Origin: Zooshikella sp050749885 | GTDB taxonomy: Bacteria > Pseudomonadota > Gammaproteobacteria > Pseudomonadales > Zooshikellaceae | Direction of reading: 5' to 3' | Length of the DNA stretch: 64,000 nt | NCBI RefSeq assembly: GCF_050749885.1 | Contig: NZ_JBOIUB010000006.1 | Location: 1 to 64,000, forward strand | Shown here: piece after piece, positions 17,602 through 26,686 of the stretch | How positions within the stretch are numbered: the first letter of the stretch is position 1 | How the letters are laid out: each line of letters begins with the position of its first letter | The notes under the pieces: generated by a model | The model's database searches: none | What the model saw: only the letters and a program-made list of their open reading frames with translations | Told to the model about the DNA's origin: nothing | Made by a program: the position numbers and the translations under genes

Positions 17602-20217
17602 ATGGCAGTTTTCCGCAAGAAATCGCTTAATATATCAATATCCTTATGTCTTAGTGCCCTCGCCAGTGTCAGCTTCAGTGATGCAGCACTTGCTAATCAA
17701 GCACCTATTACCATGAGTCAAAGCAACCAAGTTAAAGCGGGAGACCCGCTTAATGCATGGGTATGGGGAAATGATCCAGAGGGACAAAAACTCTACTATG
17801 AATTAGTGACAACGACCGCCCACGGAAAACTTAATTTTAATAATTATAAGGGCACCTTCACTTATACAGTGACTTCACCGAGTGCTAATTACGATGAATT
17901 TAAATTCCGTGTTTCAGATGGAAAACAGTACTCTAATGTCTCTGTCGTTCAGCTAATCATTGAACCTTCTAAAACGGTATCCAAAAACAATACTCCACCA
18001 AAAACTTTAGGCCAAAGCAACTATGTTACCGTTGGTCAGCTGCTAAAAAGCCATGCCTGGGGTGAAGATGCCAACAAAGATAAACTAACGTACACAGTTG
18101 TTTCATGGCCGAAATATGGACAATTGAAGCTTGATGCTAAAACAGGTGACTTCACTTATTTTTCTAACCAAAACGTCACTAAGGATATCTTCAGTTTTCG
18201 TGTGAATGATGGTCAAGCAGACTCTAATGTTTCACAAGTTCATTTACTGTTTAATGGCAATACCACAACAAACAAGCCAACAACTCCTACTAAGCCTACT
18301 AAACCAACAACAACATCAAAGCCCACTACCCCCTCTAAACCGACAACACCAACTACAACAAATAAACCAACAAAGCCTACTAATCCAGAACAGCCAAAAA
18401 CAACCAACCCTACACAATCTGTTTATCCTTCGTCTTGGACAAGTAGAAATGACTTTCCTGCCGTAGTAAAAAATGTCCTGAATACTACTGATACACGATT
18501 ATTTTATAATGATGACTTTAATCATGTATCTACTGATGGGCTAAGCCAAATTTTCCAAGCACTGGCATTCCTCGCTGAGCAGAATGATATTTCAGATAAA
18601 GACTTACAACAGCTTTTCACTTATTTAAGAGGCTGGAACTACTCTCGAGAAGTCAAAAATATAAAGCCATCCGTTGCGAAAATAGCGGATCAAGCGCTCT
18701 TAAAGGTTACTCAAATGAGCGACTTTTATCAGGTAAAACCTGATGCTGCTGTGGCAATGGAAGGTTATGTTGTTGCGCTAAATGGATACATACGTATTCC
18801 AGGAACTGATTCATTTTTTGCTAAACATGTTGCCATACTAAATCAACTTGTCGATCACTTAGTAAAAAATGCAGCGTCCGTTAATGGTACAGCAGGTTAC
18901 AGCACGGCGATCTTCGAATTAACAACCACTATCGATATTTTAGGGTTCCAGGTTACACAACCTAATCAGTCTGATAGTGCACTTAAGTCAGCATTATTAG
19001 CGACCAACCTGCCTGAAGATCTTGGTAACCTCGGTAAACATTCAGCGTTAGGTATTTGGGTTGATCGTTATGGACGCAAAGACCCATTTATTCTCATGAA
19101 TGCCATTGAAGCGTTAGGTAATTTATTTATCAGTAATGAGAAAAGCTGGAATAAACGCTTAGATACTGCTGCAGTTAAATTAATTAAAAATCATAACGAT
19201 TATAGTGATCAAAAAGAGTTAAAAGCTAACTTTTATAGTTACTATGTAGCTAAAACACGGAAAAATAATCCAGAAAATAGCTGTTCAACAGAGTTTGCTA
19301 ATTTCTGTTACCAGTACACGATAAGTGAAGTATTACCATACTCCCATCAGTGTAGCAATACGCTTCGTTTACGTTATCAGCAACTAGACTCCAATCAAGT
19401 GACTGAAGTCTGCCAACGACTAAAACGCCAAGAGTATGATTTCCATTCACTTATGGCCACAAACTGGACGCCAGTTAACGAAGATAACAATACTGATTTA
19501 GAGCTTGTTATATTTGATGAATCATCACTGTATAAAAAGTTTGGTGCATTACTTTACAAGATATCTACAAATAATGGTGGTATCTACATTGAAGGTGAAC
19601 CCAATAAAGCCGAAAACCAAGCTCGTTTATTTGTCTATGAACGTCCCAATGGTAAAGAGTGGGATATATGGAATCTAAACCATGAATATGTTCACTATCT
19701 TGATGGCCGTTTCGACTTGTATGGACGTTTTGCTTACTATCCATTAAACAAAACCACATGGTGGACAGAAGGGCTAGCAGAGTTCATCGCATGGCGTTCT
19801 GACTTTCCTCGCGGTATGAATGACGTAAGCAGTGTCAGTCCTGCTGCTCGTCCATCACTCCAGCAAATTGTGAACATGGATTACTCATCGGGTACCTCCA
19901 TGGTTTATCACTGGTCCTATACTTTGCATCGTTTCTTACAGGAAAAACACTCAGCAGAACACTTAAAGCTTGCTGAATACTTAAGAAATAATCAAATTGA
20001 TGCTTACAACAGCCACATACAGACATTAGCAAGTAACTACGCTAATGAATATCAGCAGTGGCTAAGCCAATTAGTAGATGACTGGAAACAATCACATCCA
20101 TATGCAATGGGCGACCAAATACCTGCTGAACCTGGTTCACAACAACATGTTGAGCATAATCATATGCCTACTGTTGTTGATCAGGCTAGCACGGCTCGTC
20201 CTCCATTATCCTTTTAA
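17602..20217 (+). CDS. exported M9-family (Vibrio-type) collagenase
   Basis: 871 residues. The signal peptide is residues 1-31 (cleavage after AALA). Residues ~33-122 and ~131-217 are two related cadherin/VCBS-like modules (QSNxV, W-G-x-D, F-x-FRV-x-DG). A Thr/Pro/Lys linker (219-273) leads to the M9 N-terminal alpha-helical activator region and the catalytic domain. The zinc site is HEYVH (H694, E695, H698) followed by LDGR, with E723 in W-W-T-E-G-L-A-E as the third ligand, as in Vibrio and Clostridium collagenases. The usual C-terminal PKD or PPC binding domains are absent; the N-terminal modules may replace them. AGGG precedes the ATG, and a terminator follows. It should degrade triple-helical collagen outside the cell. 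The collagen-like genes 2.4 kb away make host matrix, or its own collagens, possible substrates (inference). Confidence 0.93.
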   Translation: MAVFRKKSLNISISLCLSALASVSFSDAALANQAPITMSQSNQVKAGDPLNAWVWGNDPEGQKLYYELVTTTAHGKLNFNNYKGTFTYTVTSPSANYDEFKFRVSDGKQYSNVSVVQLIIEPSKTVSKNNTPPKTLGQSNYVTVGQLLKSHAWGEDANKDKLTYTVVSWPKYGQLKLDAKTGDFTYFSNQNVTKDIFSFRVNDGQADSNVSQVHLLFNGNTTTNKPTTPTKPTKPTTTSKPTTPSKPTTPTTTNKPTKPTNPEQPKTTNPTQSVYPSSWTSRNDFPAVVKNVLNTTDTRLFYNDDFNHVSTDGLSQIFQALAFLAEQNDISDKDLQQLFTYLRGWNYSREVKNIKPSVAKIADQALLKVTQMSDFYQVKPDAAVAMEGYVVALNGYIRIPGTDSFFAKHVAILNQLVDHLVKNAASVNGTAGYSTAIFELTTTIDILGFQVTQPNQSDSALKSALLATNLPEDLGNLGKHSALGIWVDRYGRKDPFILMNAIEALGNLFISNEKSWNKRLDTAAVKLIKNHNDYSDQKELKANFYSYYVAKTRKNNPENSCSTEFANFCYQYTISEVLPYSHQCSNTLRLRYQQLDSNQVTEVCQRLKRQEYDFHSLMATNWTPVNEDNNTDLELVIFDESSLYKKFGALLYKISTNNGGIYIEGEPNKAENQARLFVYERPNGKEWDIWNLNHEYVHYLDGRFDLYGRFAYYPLNKTTWWTEGLAEFIAWRSDFPRGMNDVSSVSPAARPSLQQIVNMDYSSGTSMVYHWSYTLHRFLQEKHSAEHLKLAEYLRNNQIDAYNSHIQTLASNYANEYQQWLSQLVDDWKQSHPYAMGDQIPAEPGSQQHVEHNHMPTVVDQASTARPPLSF

Positions 20218-20246
20218 TTACAACGAAAATATCCAGTTCTCCATTT

Positions 20247-20270
20247 AAAGCCCCATAAGGGGCTTTTTTT
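20247..20270 (+). terminator. rho-independent terminator of the collagenase gene
   Basis: Perfect stem AAAGCCCC/GGGGCTTT with loop ATAA, followed by a T run to 20270, 30 nt after the collagenase stop. Confidence 0.9.
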
Positions 20271-20363
20271 ATGCTCCAGATAAAACCACCTAAATGCTAG
20301 GCATTTTCATCGATAAACTTACCAATTTTATAGATTACCTATATTTATGCATAGTCCCTTATT

Positions 20364-20393
20364 TAGACAAATATTATTATCTTATGCTACTAT
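20364..20393 (+). promoter_or_regulatory. candidate sigma-70 promoter of the HAD phosphatase gene
   Basis: TAGACA (20364-20369) and TACTAT (20388-20393) match the -35 and -10 boxes at five of six positions each, with an 18-nt spacer. They end 27 nt before the ATG at 20421. AGGGG lies just upstream of that ATG. Confidence 0.45.
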
Positions 20394-20420
20394 TTGCGCC
20401 TCAATGAATAGGGGTAATTT

Positions 20421-21212
20421 ATGTATAAGGTTGTTGTTTCAGACCTAGATGGCACTTTGCTTGACTCAAACCACACCCTTAGTCAACAAACCATCAGCAC
20501 TGTACATCGTATTGTTAATGAAGGTATCCGCTTCATTATTGCTACAGGCCGTCATTATCACGACGTTAAACATATCGCCCAAAACCTTGGACTCGATCTT
20601 TTCTTGATTACCTGCAACGGAGCACGCATCCATAATAAACAGGGCCAGGCAATTTTTAGACAAGATATCCCGCAACAGATTGTCCAGCCTTTATTGGAAA
20701 TGGCACCAAAAGAAACTTTGCTTAATATTTATAAAGAAGATCAATGGCTAGTATCTAAACCCAATAAGGCATTACTCGACTTTAATAAAAGCTCTGGTTT
20801 CAATTACTCACTTGCTGATTTGTTTAGCATAAATCATGAAAATGTAGCCAAAGTCTTTTTTGCGGGTAAACCTGAACCTCTTATTGAGTTAGAAAAGAAA
20901 ATTAATGAACAGTTTGGTGATTTAGTAAGTGCAGCATTTAGTCTTCCAAACTGTTTAGAAGTCATGGCTAAGGATGTTAATAAAGGACAAGCTCTGCAGC
21001 AGGTCCTTAAAGAAAAAGGGTTTTCTCTAGAGCAGACAGTAGCATTTGGTGACGGCATGAATGATTATGAAATGTTATCTCAAGTTGGCATGCCAGTAGT
21101 TATGGCGAATGCACATGATCGTTTACGTCATTCATTGTCTCACTATGAAAACACATTAAGCAGCGATAATCATGGCGTTGCCCACAAACTCGAAGAAATA
21201 TTTCCTGCTTAA
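20421..21212 (+). CDS. Cof-type HAD-superfamily phosphatase
   Basis: 263 residues, the usual length for Cof/YidA-like phosphatases. HAD motif I is SDLDGTLLDS (D8 nucleophile, D10), motif II is IATGR (T-G-R), a lysine in the CAP region serves as motif III, and motif IV is GDGMNDYEML. The C2-type cap lies between motifs II and IV. These enzymes dephosphorylate sugar phosphates, FMN or PLP in the cytoplasm; the substrate cannot be told from sequence. The start has a strong AGGGG site. It is monocistronic and converges on the aminotransferase gene. Confidence 0.9.
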   Translation: MYKVVVSDLDGTLLDSNHTLSQQTISTVHRIVNEGIRFIIATGRHYHDVKHIAQNLGLDLFLITCNGARIHNKQGQAIFRQDIPQQIVQPLLEMAPKETLLNIYKEDQWLVSKPNKALLDFNKSSGFNYSLADLFSINHENVAKVFFAGKPEPLIELEKKINEQFGDLVSAAFSLPNCLEVMAKDVNKGQALQQVLKEKGFSLEQTVAFGDGMNDYEMLSQVGMPVVMANAHDRLRHSLSHYENTLSSDNHGVAHKLEEIFPA

Positions 21213-21226
21213 ATGTCCCACAAAGT

Positions 21227-21249
21227 GTGTGGAGTTTTACTCTCCACAC
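21227..21249. terminator. hairpin between convergent genes, possible terminator
   Basis: Perfect 8-bp stem GTGTGGAG/CTCCACAC with a 7-nt loop, 15 nt after the HAD gene stop. There is no T run on either side, so intrinsic termination is doubtful. A second imperfect stem (CCCCACCAT/ATGATGGGG) follows at ~21315-21340. Confidence 0.3.
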
Positions 21250-21352
21250 TATAGCTTTCCAGAAAATTAAATTGTAACCAGTTTTCTAATTATCTCCATC
21301 GCGATGCTTGCTTATTACCCCACCATGAAATAATGATGGGGATGAAAACTAA

Positions 21353-22483
21353 TTACTGCCGCATCATCTTCAGTGTTTCCTCAAATGCCTTTAGACATAA
21401 AGCCACATTTTCGGCTTTCGCAGCATAACCCATCAAACCGATCCGCCACGCTTTTCCTGCTAATCCACCGATTGCTGCACCAATTTCTAAATTGTAATGC
21501 CTCAACAAATGACTACGAAAAGCTGCATCGTCAATCCCTTCGGGTATGGCAATTAAATTTAATTGAGGCAAACGATAGCGCTCATCAACTAAAAACTTGA
21601 TACCTAATTCTGTCAGCCCTTGATAAAGATGATTATGCATCACTGCATGTCTTTGCCACGCCTGCTCTAAACCCTCTTTTTTAAGCATTAATAACGCTTC
21701 ATGTAAAGCATAAAGCGAGTTCACAGGCGCTGTATGATGGTAGGTTCTTGCTGTTTTACTTCCCCAGTACTCCATCACCAACGTTTGATCTAAAAACCAG
21801 CTTTGAACTTTTGTTTTACGTGATTTAATTTTATCAACAGCGCTTGGACTAAAACTGATAGGAGACAGTCCGGGTACACAAGATAAACATTTTTGTGAGC
21901 CTGAATAAACTGCATCAATTCCCCACTGATCAACATAAAGTGGGATACCACCCAGTGCTGTGACGGTATCAACTATTGTTAAACAGCCATGCTGTTGAGC
22001 AATCTGACAAACAGTTTCAATATCAGACCTTACACCTGTAGACGTTTCTGCATGAACACATGCAACCGCTATCGTATCAGGATGCTGTTCCAGGGTTAAT
22101 TGTAACTTTTCTATAGAAATTGGCTGGCACCACTCATCTTCTACTGTAATGAGTTGGCCTCCACAACGTTTTACATTTTCAGCCATTCGCTGACCAAAAA
22201 CACCATTAACGCACACAATGACCTTTTCACCTGGTTCAATTAGATTGACAAAACAAGCTTCCATACCCGCAGAACCTGGAGCTGATACAGCAAGCGTTAC
22301 TTCGTTTTCAGTGACGAAAGCATATTTCAGCAGCTGTTTGACTTCATCCATCATCCCAATAAAACAGGGATCAAGATGACCAATAGTAGGACGGCTTAAT
22401 GCTTGTAACACCCGAGGATGGATATCTGAAGGGCCTGGCCCCATCAGGGTTCGCTGCGGAGGATAAAACGAATCCTTTAACAT
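21353..22483 (-). CDS. class V PLP aminotransferase, alanine-glyoxylate/serine-pyruvate type
   Basis: 376 residues, full length for the AGXT/SgaA group. The N-terminus has the family motif LMGPGPS and a GHLDP segment; the PLP lysine lies in SGSQKCL, and TxTALGG and the C-terminal WRIGLMG are also typical. Enzymes of this group transaminate glyoxylate or hydroxypyruvate with alanine or serine; purine-catabolism (PucG-like) members also exist, so the substrate is open. The MFS gene lies upstream on the same strand, but a hairpin separates them. Start at 22483 (MLKDSFYPP). Confidence 0.87.
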   Translation of the reverse strand: MLKDSFYPPQRTLMGPGPSDIHPRVLQALSRPTIGHLDPCFIGMMDEVKQLLKYAFVTENEVTLAVSAPGSAGMEACFVNLIEPGEKVIVCVNGVFGQRMAENVKRCGGQLITVEDEWCQPISIEKLQLTLEQHPDTIAVACVHAETSTGVRSDIETVCQIAQQHGCLTIVDTVTALGGIPLYVDQWGIDAVYSGSQKCLSCVPGLSPISFSPSAVDKIKSRKTKVQSWFLDQTLVMEYWGSKTARTYHHTAPVNSLYALHEALLMLKKEGLEQAWQRHAVMHNHLYQGLTELGIKFLVDERYRLPQLNLIAIPEGIDDAAFRSHLLRHYNLEIGAAIGGLAGKAWRIGLMGYAAKAENVALCLKAFEETLKMMRQ

Positions 22484-22578
22484 GTCACACTCCAGTGTAT
22501 TATTTTTATAATTAATTCTCGCACAGTTAAAGGCTACAGTGAAATACTCCCTGATGTTTTGTTAAAGAAGGTAAGGTC

Positions 22579-22601
22579 AAAAGGCTGAAAAATCAGCCTT
22601 T
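22579..22601 (-). terminator. hairpin terminator after the MFS transporter gene
   Basis: Perfect 9-bp stem AAAGGCTGA/TCAGCCTTT with a 4-nt loop, with a short T run on the minus strand, 28 nt beyond the MFS stop. It would separate the MFS gene from the aminotransferase gene downstream. Confidence 0.6.
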
Positions 22602-22628
22602 CTGCGTTAATTCCTATCCTAGGATAAA

Positions 22629-23813
22629 TCAACCTTCAGCGTTAATGACCAGCTGACCAACGGGCGAGATTTGTCGTAGAGTATAGGGAATCAGTTGGAC
22701 AAGCATAAATGAAAGTATTGCAAGCAATACACCAATGTAAAACACCAAGTCAGGTGATGTTAACCACACTACCCCTAAAGTGACTGGCAAAAAGACCGCA
22801 GCAATATGATTTATTGTAAAGTTCATTGCAGCTGTTGCGGCAATATCCTGTTCATCGACCACTTTCTGCATATACGTTTTTAATGCAATGGCCATAGCAA
22901 AAAAGATATGATCAACCACATATAACATAGCGGCAATTTCACTGGATTCAACCCAGGCGTAGCCCGTAAAAACAATTATTAACCCCATATACTCTAGAGA
23001 AAGCGTAAGACGTTCTCCAAATCGCTGTACCATTTTACCTATCTTAGGTGCCAACCAAATACTGACGATATGATTGATGATAAATAATAAGGTAATTTCA
23101 CTCACACTATAGTGAAATTTCTCAACCATCATAAATGCAGCAAATACAATAAAAATTTGTCGCCGAGCCCCACTCATAAATGTCAACAAGTAAAATAACC
23201 AGTACTTTTTCCTAAAGATTAATTTTTTATGCTGTTGTGCGGATTGCACGAAAATAGGAAACTTAAACCACAAATAACTCGATAAGCATAGTCCAATAGC
23301 ACCTGCAGTTAGATAAATCACTTCATAACTCAATGCTAGCTGTTGTAGTAACCAAACCATACCATAAGCGGCTAAAGAGCTATATGATGTTACTGCCAGC
23401 AACTTTCCCAATTGTGTGGGTGCCGTCTTTTTGGGAAGCCATTGTAGTGCTAACGAATCTCTTGTGGTTTCTAAATAATGAAACCCAAAACTCATTAATA
23501 ACGTGGTTAAGTAAAATCCCCATACAGTTGTAAACTGTCCAGTTAACGCAACCCCAGTACTCAGTAACACGAGTGCTAAAACAGCAAAGCGTTGCTCTAA
23601 AATAAACAGTAAAAATAAAATTGCGGATATCGCTAATAAACCCGGAATTTCTCGAATACTTTGTAGCATACCAATTTCCTTACCCGTAAAATTGGCAAGC
23701 TCTACAACTGCATTATTTAACTGCACATTCCATACTGAAAATGTAAATGGCATTGCAACAGCCAATAAAACAAGAAATAAATACGGCTGGTGATGCTGTT
23801 TTATTAACTTCAT
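22629..23813 (-). CDS. major facilitator superfamily transporter
   Basis: 394 residues with about 11-12 hydrophobic segments in two halves and a central loop (QSAQQHKKLIFRKKYW, about residues 190-205). This is the size and layout of MFS carriers. The substrate cannot be inferred. It is divergent from an AraC-type regulator gene, a common arrangement for efflux or uptake systems under local control. The start is the ATG at 23813, followed by a short charged N-terminus (MKLIKQHHQ). Confidence 0.85.
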   Translation of the reverse strand: MKLIKQHHQPYLFLVLLAVAMPFTFSVWNVQLNNAVVELANFTGKEIGMLQSIREIPGLLAISAILFLLFILEQRFAVLALVLLSTGVALTGQFTTVWGFYLTTLLMSFGFHYLETTRDSLALQWLPKKTAPTQLGKLLAVTSYSSLAAYGMVWLLQQLALSYEVIYLTAGAIGLCLSSYLWFKFPIFVQSAQQHKKLIFRKKYWLFYLLTFMSGARRQIFIVFAAFMMVEKFHYSVSEITLLFIINHIVSIWLAPKIGKMVQRFGERLTLSLEYMGLIIVFTGYAWVESSEIAAMLYVVDHIFFAMAIALKTYMQKVVDEQDIAATAAMNFTINHIAAVFLPVTLGVVWLTSPDLVFYIGVLLAILSFMLVQLIPYTLRQISPVGQLVINAEG

Positions 23814-23982
23814 TTAATTACCTACTCATAAAGATCTTTTTTAAGATTCGATTCATTTTATTTATACTGGAGTACTATTATTATAATTTCATTTGGTTTT
23901 AAAGGTTCATTTGGCCAGCTTAAAGCACTTTCATTAGTCATTGATTTATCCTATCTCGTGCTTTCTAACAATGTCTTAAAGC

Positions 23983-24095
23983 ATGTTGTTAAGCGTTCTA
24001 AGTACGTTTATGATTACATTATCGAAAAAAGTGTTGGTAATATTGAACAACATACTTAAACAATATAATACGTGAGTTTGGCTCTTAGAACGCTT
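23983..24095. promoter_or_regulatory. interleaved inverted repeats in the MFS/AraC intergenic region
   Basis: The 23814-24134 gap holds two perfect inverted repeats. ATGTTGTT (23983-23990) pairs with AACAACAT (24046-24053), and AAGCGTTCTAAG (23991-24002) pairs with CTTAGAACGCTT (24084-24095). The left arms are adjacent and the order is a-b-a'-b', so both cannot nest in one simple hairpin. They may be operator sites for the divergent regulator or a pseudoknot-like leader structure. Confidence 0.45.
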
Positions 24096-24134
24096 TATGA
24101 ATGGCCAACTACCTTTGCAAAATGGTCAATTTCC

Positions 24135-24914
24135 ATGAGCATACCTCAGCAGTTGTTACAACGTATTATGCCCCGAACGAAGGATGTTCCCATGGGCAAC
24201 CTTGGTCCTCGACATCAACATGAATGGGGACAACTGCAATATGCGGTAAGAGGTGTGCTACAGGTTGATACCTCAGAAGGGCGTTTTATTTCTCCTCCCA
24301 ATAGAGCTGTTTGGATACCACCTCATGTTGATCATCAGGTCACTACACTGACAGAAGTTCAATACCGAAGCATTTATGTCGATATAATCTGGACTCAACA
24401 AATCAATAAACCAACAAGTGTAATTGAAATTTCCCCTTTAGTGAAAGAGCTCATATTGTATGTGATGAACTTTCCTAGCTCCGATTCTCCTGATATTTTT
24501 TTAGAGCGTATCTGGCAAGTCCTTGTAGACCAATTAAGTGCTGCAATGATTATTCCTTACGATATCCCGATACCTGCTGATCGCCGATTACAACCCATTA
24601 TTAAGGATTTACTTTCAGACCCTACTCGCAGAACACCACTTGAATATTGGGAAAACAAAGTCGGCGCATCAGCTCGAACATTGCGACGCTTATTTCTACT
24701 ACATACAGGAATGGGGTTCAATCAATGGCGACAGCGCCTAATTATTTTACATGGGCTTGAATTATTAGACCTAGGCAAATCAATCACAGACGTTGCATTA
24801 AGCCTGGGGTATGAGTCTTCATCTGCTTTTTCCACAATGTTTAAACGCCAATTGGGAGAAAGCCCTTCTAAATATATACAAAGAACTTACTCTCCTCCCA
24901 TTAAAACTCCATAA
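24135..24914 (+). CDS. AraC-family transcriptional regulator with cupin sensor domain
   Basis: 259 residues from the ATG at 24135. The frame opens at a GTG at 24072, but members of this group usually begin just before a motif like IPQQLLQRIMPRTKDVPMG, so the later start is preferred. The N-terminal ~100 residues are a cupin-like AraC_binding domain (RHQHEWGQLQY, RAVWIPPHVDHQV). The C-terminal ~100 hold two helix-turn-helix motifs (ARTLRRLF; ITDVALSLGYESSSAFSTMFKRQLGESPSKY), the AraC signature. It probably controls the divergent MFS gene, as NimR does nimT, but no ligand is evident. Confidence 0.88.
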   Translation: MSIPQQLLQRIMPRTKDVPMGNLGPRHQHEWGQLQYAVRGVLQVDTSEGRFISPPNRAVWIPPHVDHQVTTLTEVQYRSIYVDIIWTQQINKPTSVIEISPLVKELILYVMNFPSSDSPDIFLERIWQVLVDQLSAAMIIPYDIPIPADRRLQPIIKDLLSDPTRRTPLEYWENKVGASARTLRRLFLLHTGMGFNQWRQRLIILHGLELLDLGKSITDVALSLGYESSSAFSTMFKRQLGESPSKYIQRTYSPPIKTP

Positions 24915-24941
24915 AAAAACCCAGCAAATGCTGGGTTTTTT
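24913..24941. terminator. bidirectional rho-independent terminator between AraC gene and glyA
   Basis: Stem CCCAGC/GCTGGG with loop AAAT, flanked by seven A on the left and six T on the right. It can therefore end transcription from both convergent genes. It begins at the AraC stop codon. Confidence 0.9.
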
Positions 24942-24968
24942 ATACAAATATAACTCGTTATGCGCTCA

Positions 24969-26228
24969 TTATTTACCATAAACAGGAAAACGAGCACAAA
25001 TAGCTTTTACTTTTTCACGCACACTCGCGATAACTTGCTCATCATTAATGTTTTCCAACACATCACAAATCCAACCTGCGAGTTCTTTACTCTCAGCTTC
25101 TTGGAAACCACGACGAGTGATTGCTGGAGTACCAATCCGTAGACCACTTGTGACAAATGGAGATCGAGGATCATTAGGCACAGCATTTTTGTTTACTGTA
25201 ATATTAGCGCGACCTAACGCTTCATCTGCATCCTTACCGGTATATTCTTTGCCAATTAAATCCATTAAGAACAGGTGATCATCAGTCCCTTTTGAAACAA
25301 TTTTGATGCCCCTTGATTGGAATACACTACACATGGCTTGTGCATTTTGAACCACTTGCTGTTGATATGCTTTAAACTCAGGCTCCATCGCCTCTTTAAA
25401 GCAAATTGCTTTAGCAGCAATAACGTGCATAAGAGGTCCACCCTGGCTTTCAGGAAAGACCGCAAAATTGAGTTTTTTCTGTAGATCTTCATCAGCCTGG
25501 CTAGACAAAATTAGACCACCACGAGGGCCACCCAGCGTTTTGTGAGTTGTAGTGGTGACCACATGAGCATGAGGCAGTGGGCTAGGATAAACATCCGCTG
25601 CAATTAAGCCTGCCACATGAGCCATATCCACCAAAAGAAATGCACCTACTTTATCCGCGATTGCTCTAAAGCGCTGCCAATCCATCACACGAGAATAAGC
25701 AGAGAAACCAGCAACAATCATTTTAGGCTTATGCTCTAAGGCCAATGCTTCGACTTCATCATAATCTACTTCACCTGTCTCAGGATTAATTCCATATTGA
25801 ACAGAATGATAAATACGACCAGAGAAGCTTACTTTAGCACCGTGTGTTAAATGCCCACCATGCGCTAGGCTCATACCAAGAATAGTATCACCAGGTTTAA
25901 CCAGTGCCATGTAAACTGCTGCATTTGCCTGTGAGCCTGAATGAGGCTGAACATTAGCGTAGGTAGCGCCAAACAACTGCTTGGCACGCTCCTGAGCAAT
26001 ACGCTCAACATCATCAACGTATTCACAACCACCATAGTAGCGCTTACCAGGATAGCCCTCTGCGTACTTGTTGGTTAACACAGAGCCCTGAGCTTCCATA
26101 ACGCGCGGGCTAGCATAATTTTCTGAGGCTATAAGTTCGATATGTTCTTCCTGACGCTGAGCTTCACTTTCAATGGCAGATTGCAACTCAGGGTCGTAGG
26201 CAGCAATGGTCATATTGGAGGTAAACAT
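24969..26228 (-). CDS. glyA: serine hydroxymethyltransferase
   Basis: 419 residues, the standard bacterial GlyA length. It converts serine and tetrahydrofolate to glycine and 5,10-methylene-THF in the cytosol, with PLP. Recognisable blocks are ELIASENYAS, YAEGYPGKRYYGG, NVQPHSGSQAN, VDMAHVAGLIA and the PLP lysine in TTTTHKTLGGPRGG. The C-terminus has SGLRIGTPAIT. GAGGA lies about 6 nt before the ATG at 26228; a second ATG five codons in (MTIAAYDP) is closer to the usual N-terminus and could also serve. Confidence 0.97.
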   Translation of the reverse strand: MFTSNMTIAAYDPELQSAIESEAQRQEEHIELIASENYASPRVMEAQGSVLTNKYAEGYPGKRYYGGCEYVDDVERIAQERAKQLFGATYANVQPHSGSQANAAVYMALVKPGDTILGMSLAHGGHLTHGAKVSFSGRIYHSVQYGINPETGEVDYDEVEALALEHKPKMIVAGFSAYSRVMDWQRFRAIADKVGAFLLVDMAHVAGLIAADVYPSPLPHAHVVTTTTHKTLGGPRGGLILSSQADEDLQKKLNFAVFPESQGGPLMHVIAAKAICFKEAMEPEFKAYQQQVVQNAQAMCSVFQSRGIKIVSKGTDDHLFLMDLIGKEYTGKDADEALGRANITVNKNAVPNDPRSPFVTSGLRIGTPAITRRGFQEAESKELAGWICDVLENINDEQVIASVREKVKAICARFPVYGK

Positions 26229-26686
26229 GCAGGTCCTCTTTCAATCCTAACTGGCTCAGGCATACACTTCATAAGCCATGGTTAAAGGGCTCATGAAACA
26301 TAAATTGACAACTGACTCAAGTTGTATAAGCAGGCTGATTGTACCCTAAGGCTAGTCTCAGCGCACTTGAATAAACGACATTATAAACAGTGATTTGACT
26401 CATAACGAAACATAAGTTCCTTATTGTGCTATGCACAGCATAGCGCCTTATGTAAGGTAGACGTTATTATTACGATAAAGGTCAGCAAATAACTTATTCA
26501 TGTTGTCGTCACTCTGTCGCTATCAGTAAGGTAGAATCCTCTCTTCATAACATTTCCTCCCTTAAACACAGGATATCGTTATGATTTTTTTATGAAATAC
26601 ACAGCGATTTGTTTGCCTTCATAACAGGCTTCCGGTAATTTGACGGCAATTTTCATTCACTTCCAACAGAATCACATGTAGAGGAT
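26229..26686. other. intergenic region between divergent glyA and ettA
   Basis: About 460 bases with no gene. It must hold the promoters of both genes. A TTGACA at about 26308 has a TATAAG only 14 nt downstream, too close for a good promoter. Palindromic stretches occur near 26430-26460 (GCTATGCACAGCATAGC). No known riboswitch or regulator site was recognised. Confidence 0.4.

Noticed and set aside
21315..21340. Terminator for the aminotransferase gene (CCCCACCAT/ATGATGGGG)
   Set aside because: Stem has a mismatch and there is no T run on the minus strand; listed only in a note.
26298..26330. Promoter TTGACA...TATAAG upstream of ettA
   Set aside because: The spacer is only 14 nt and the site is more than 350 nt from the gene.
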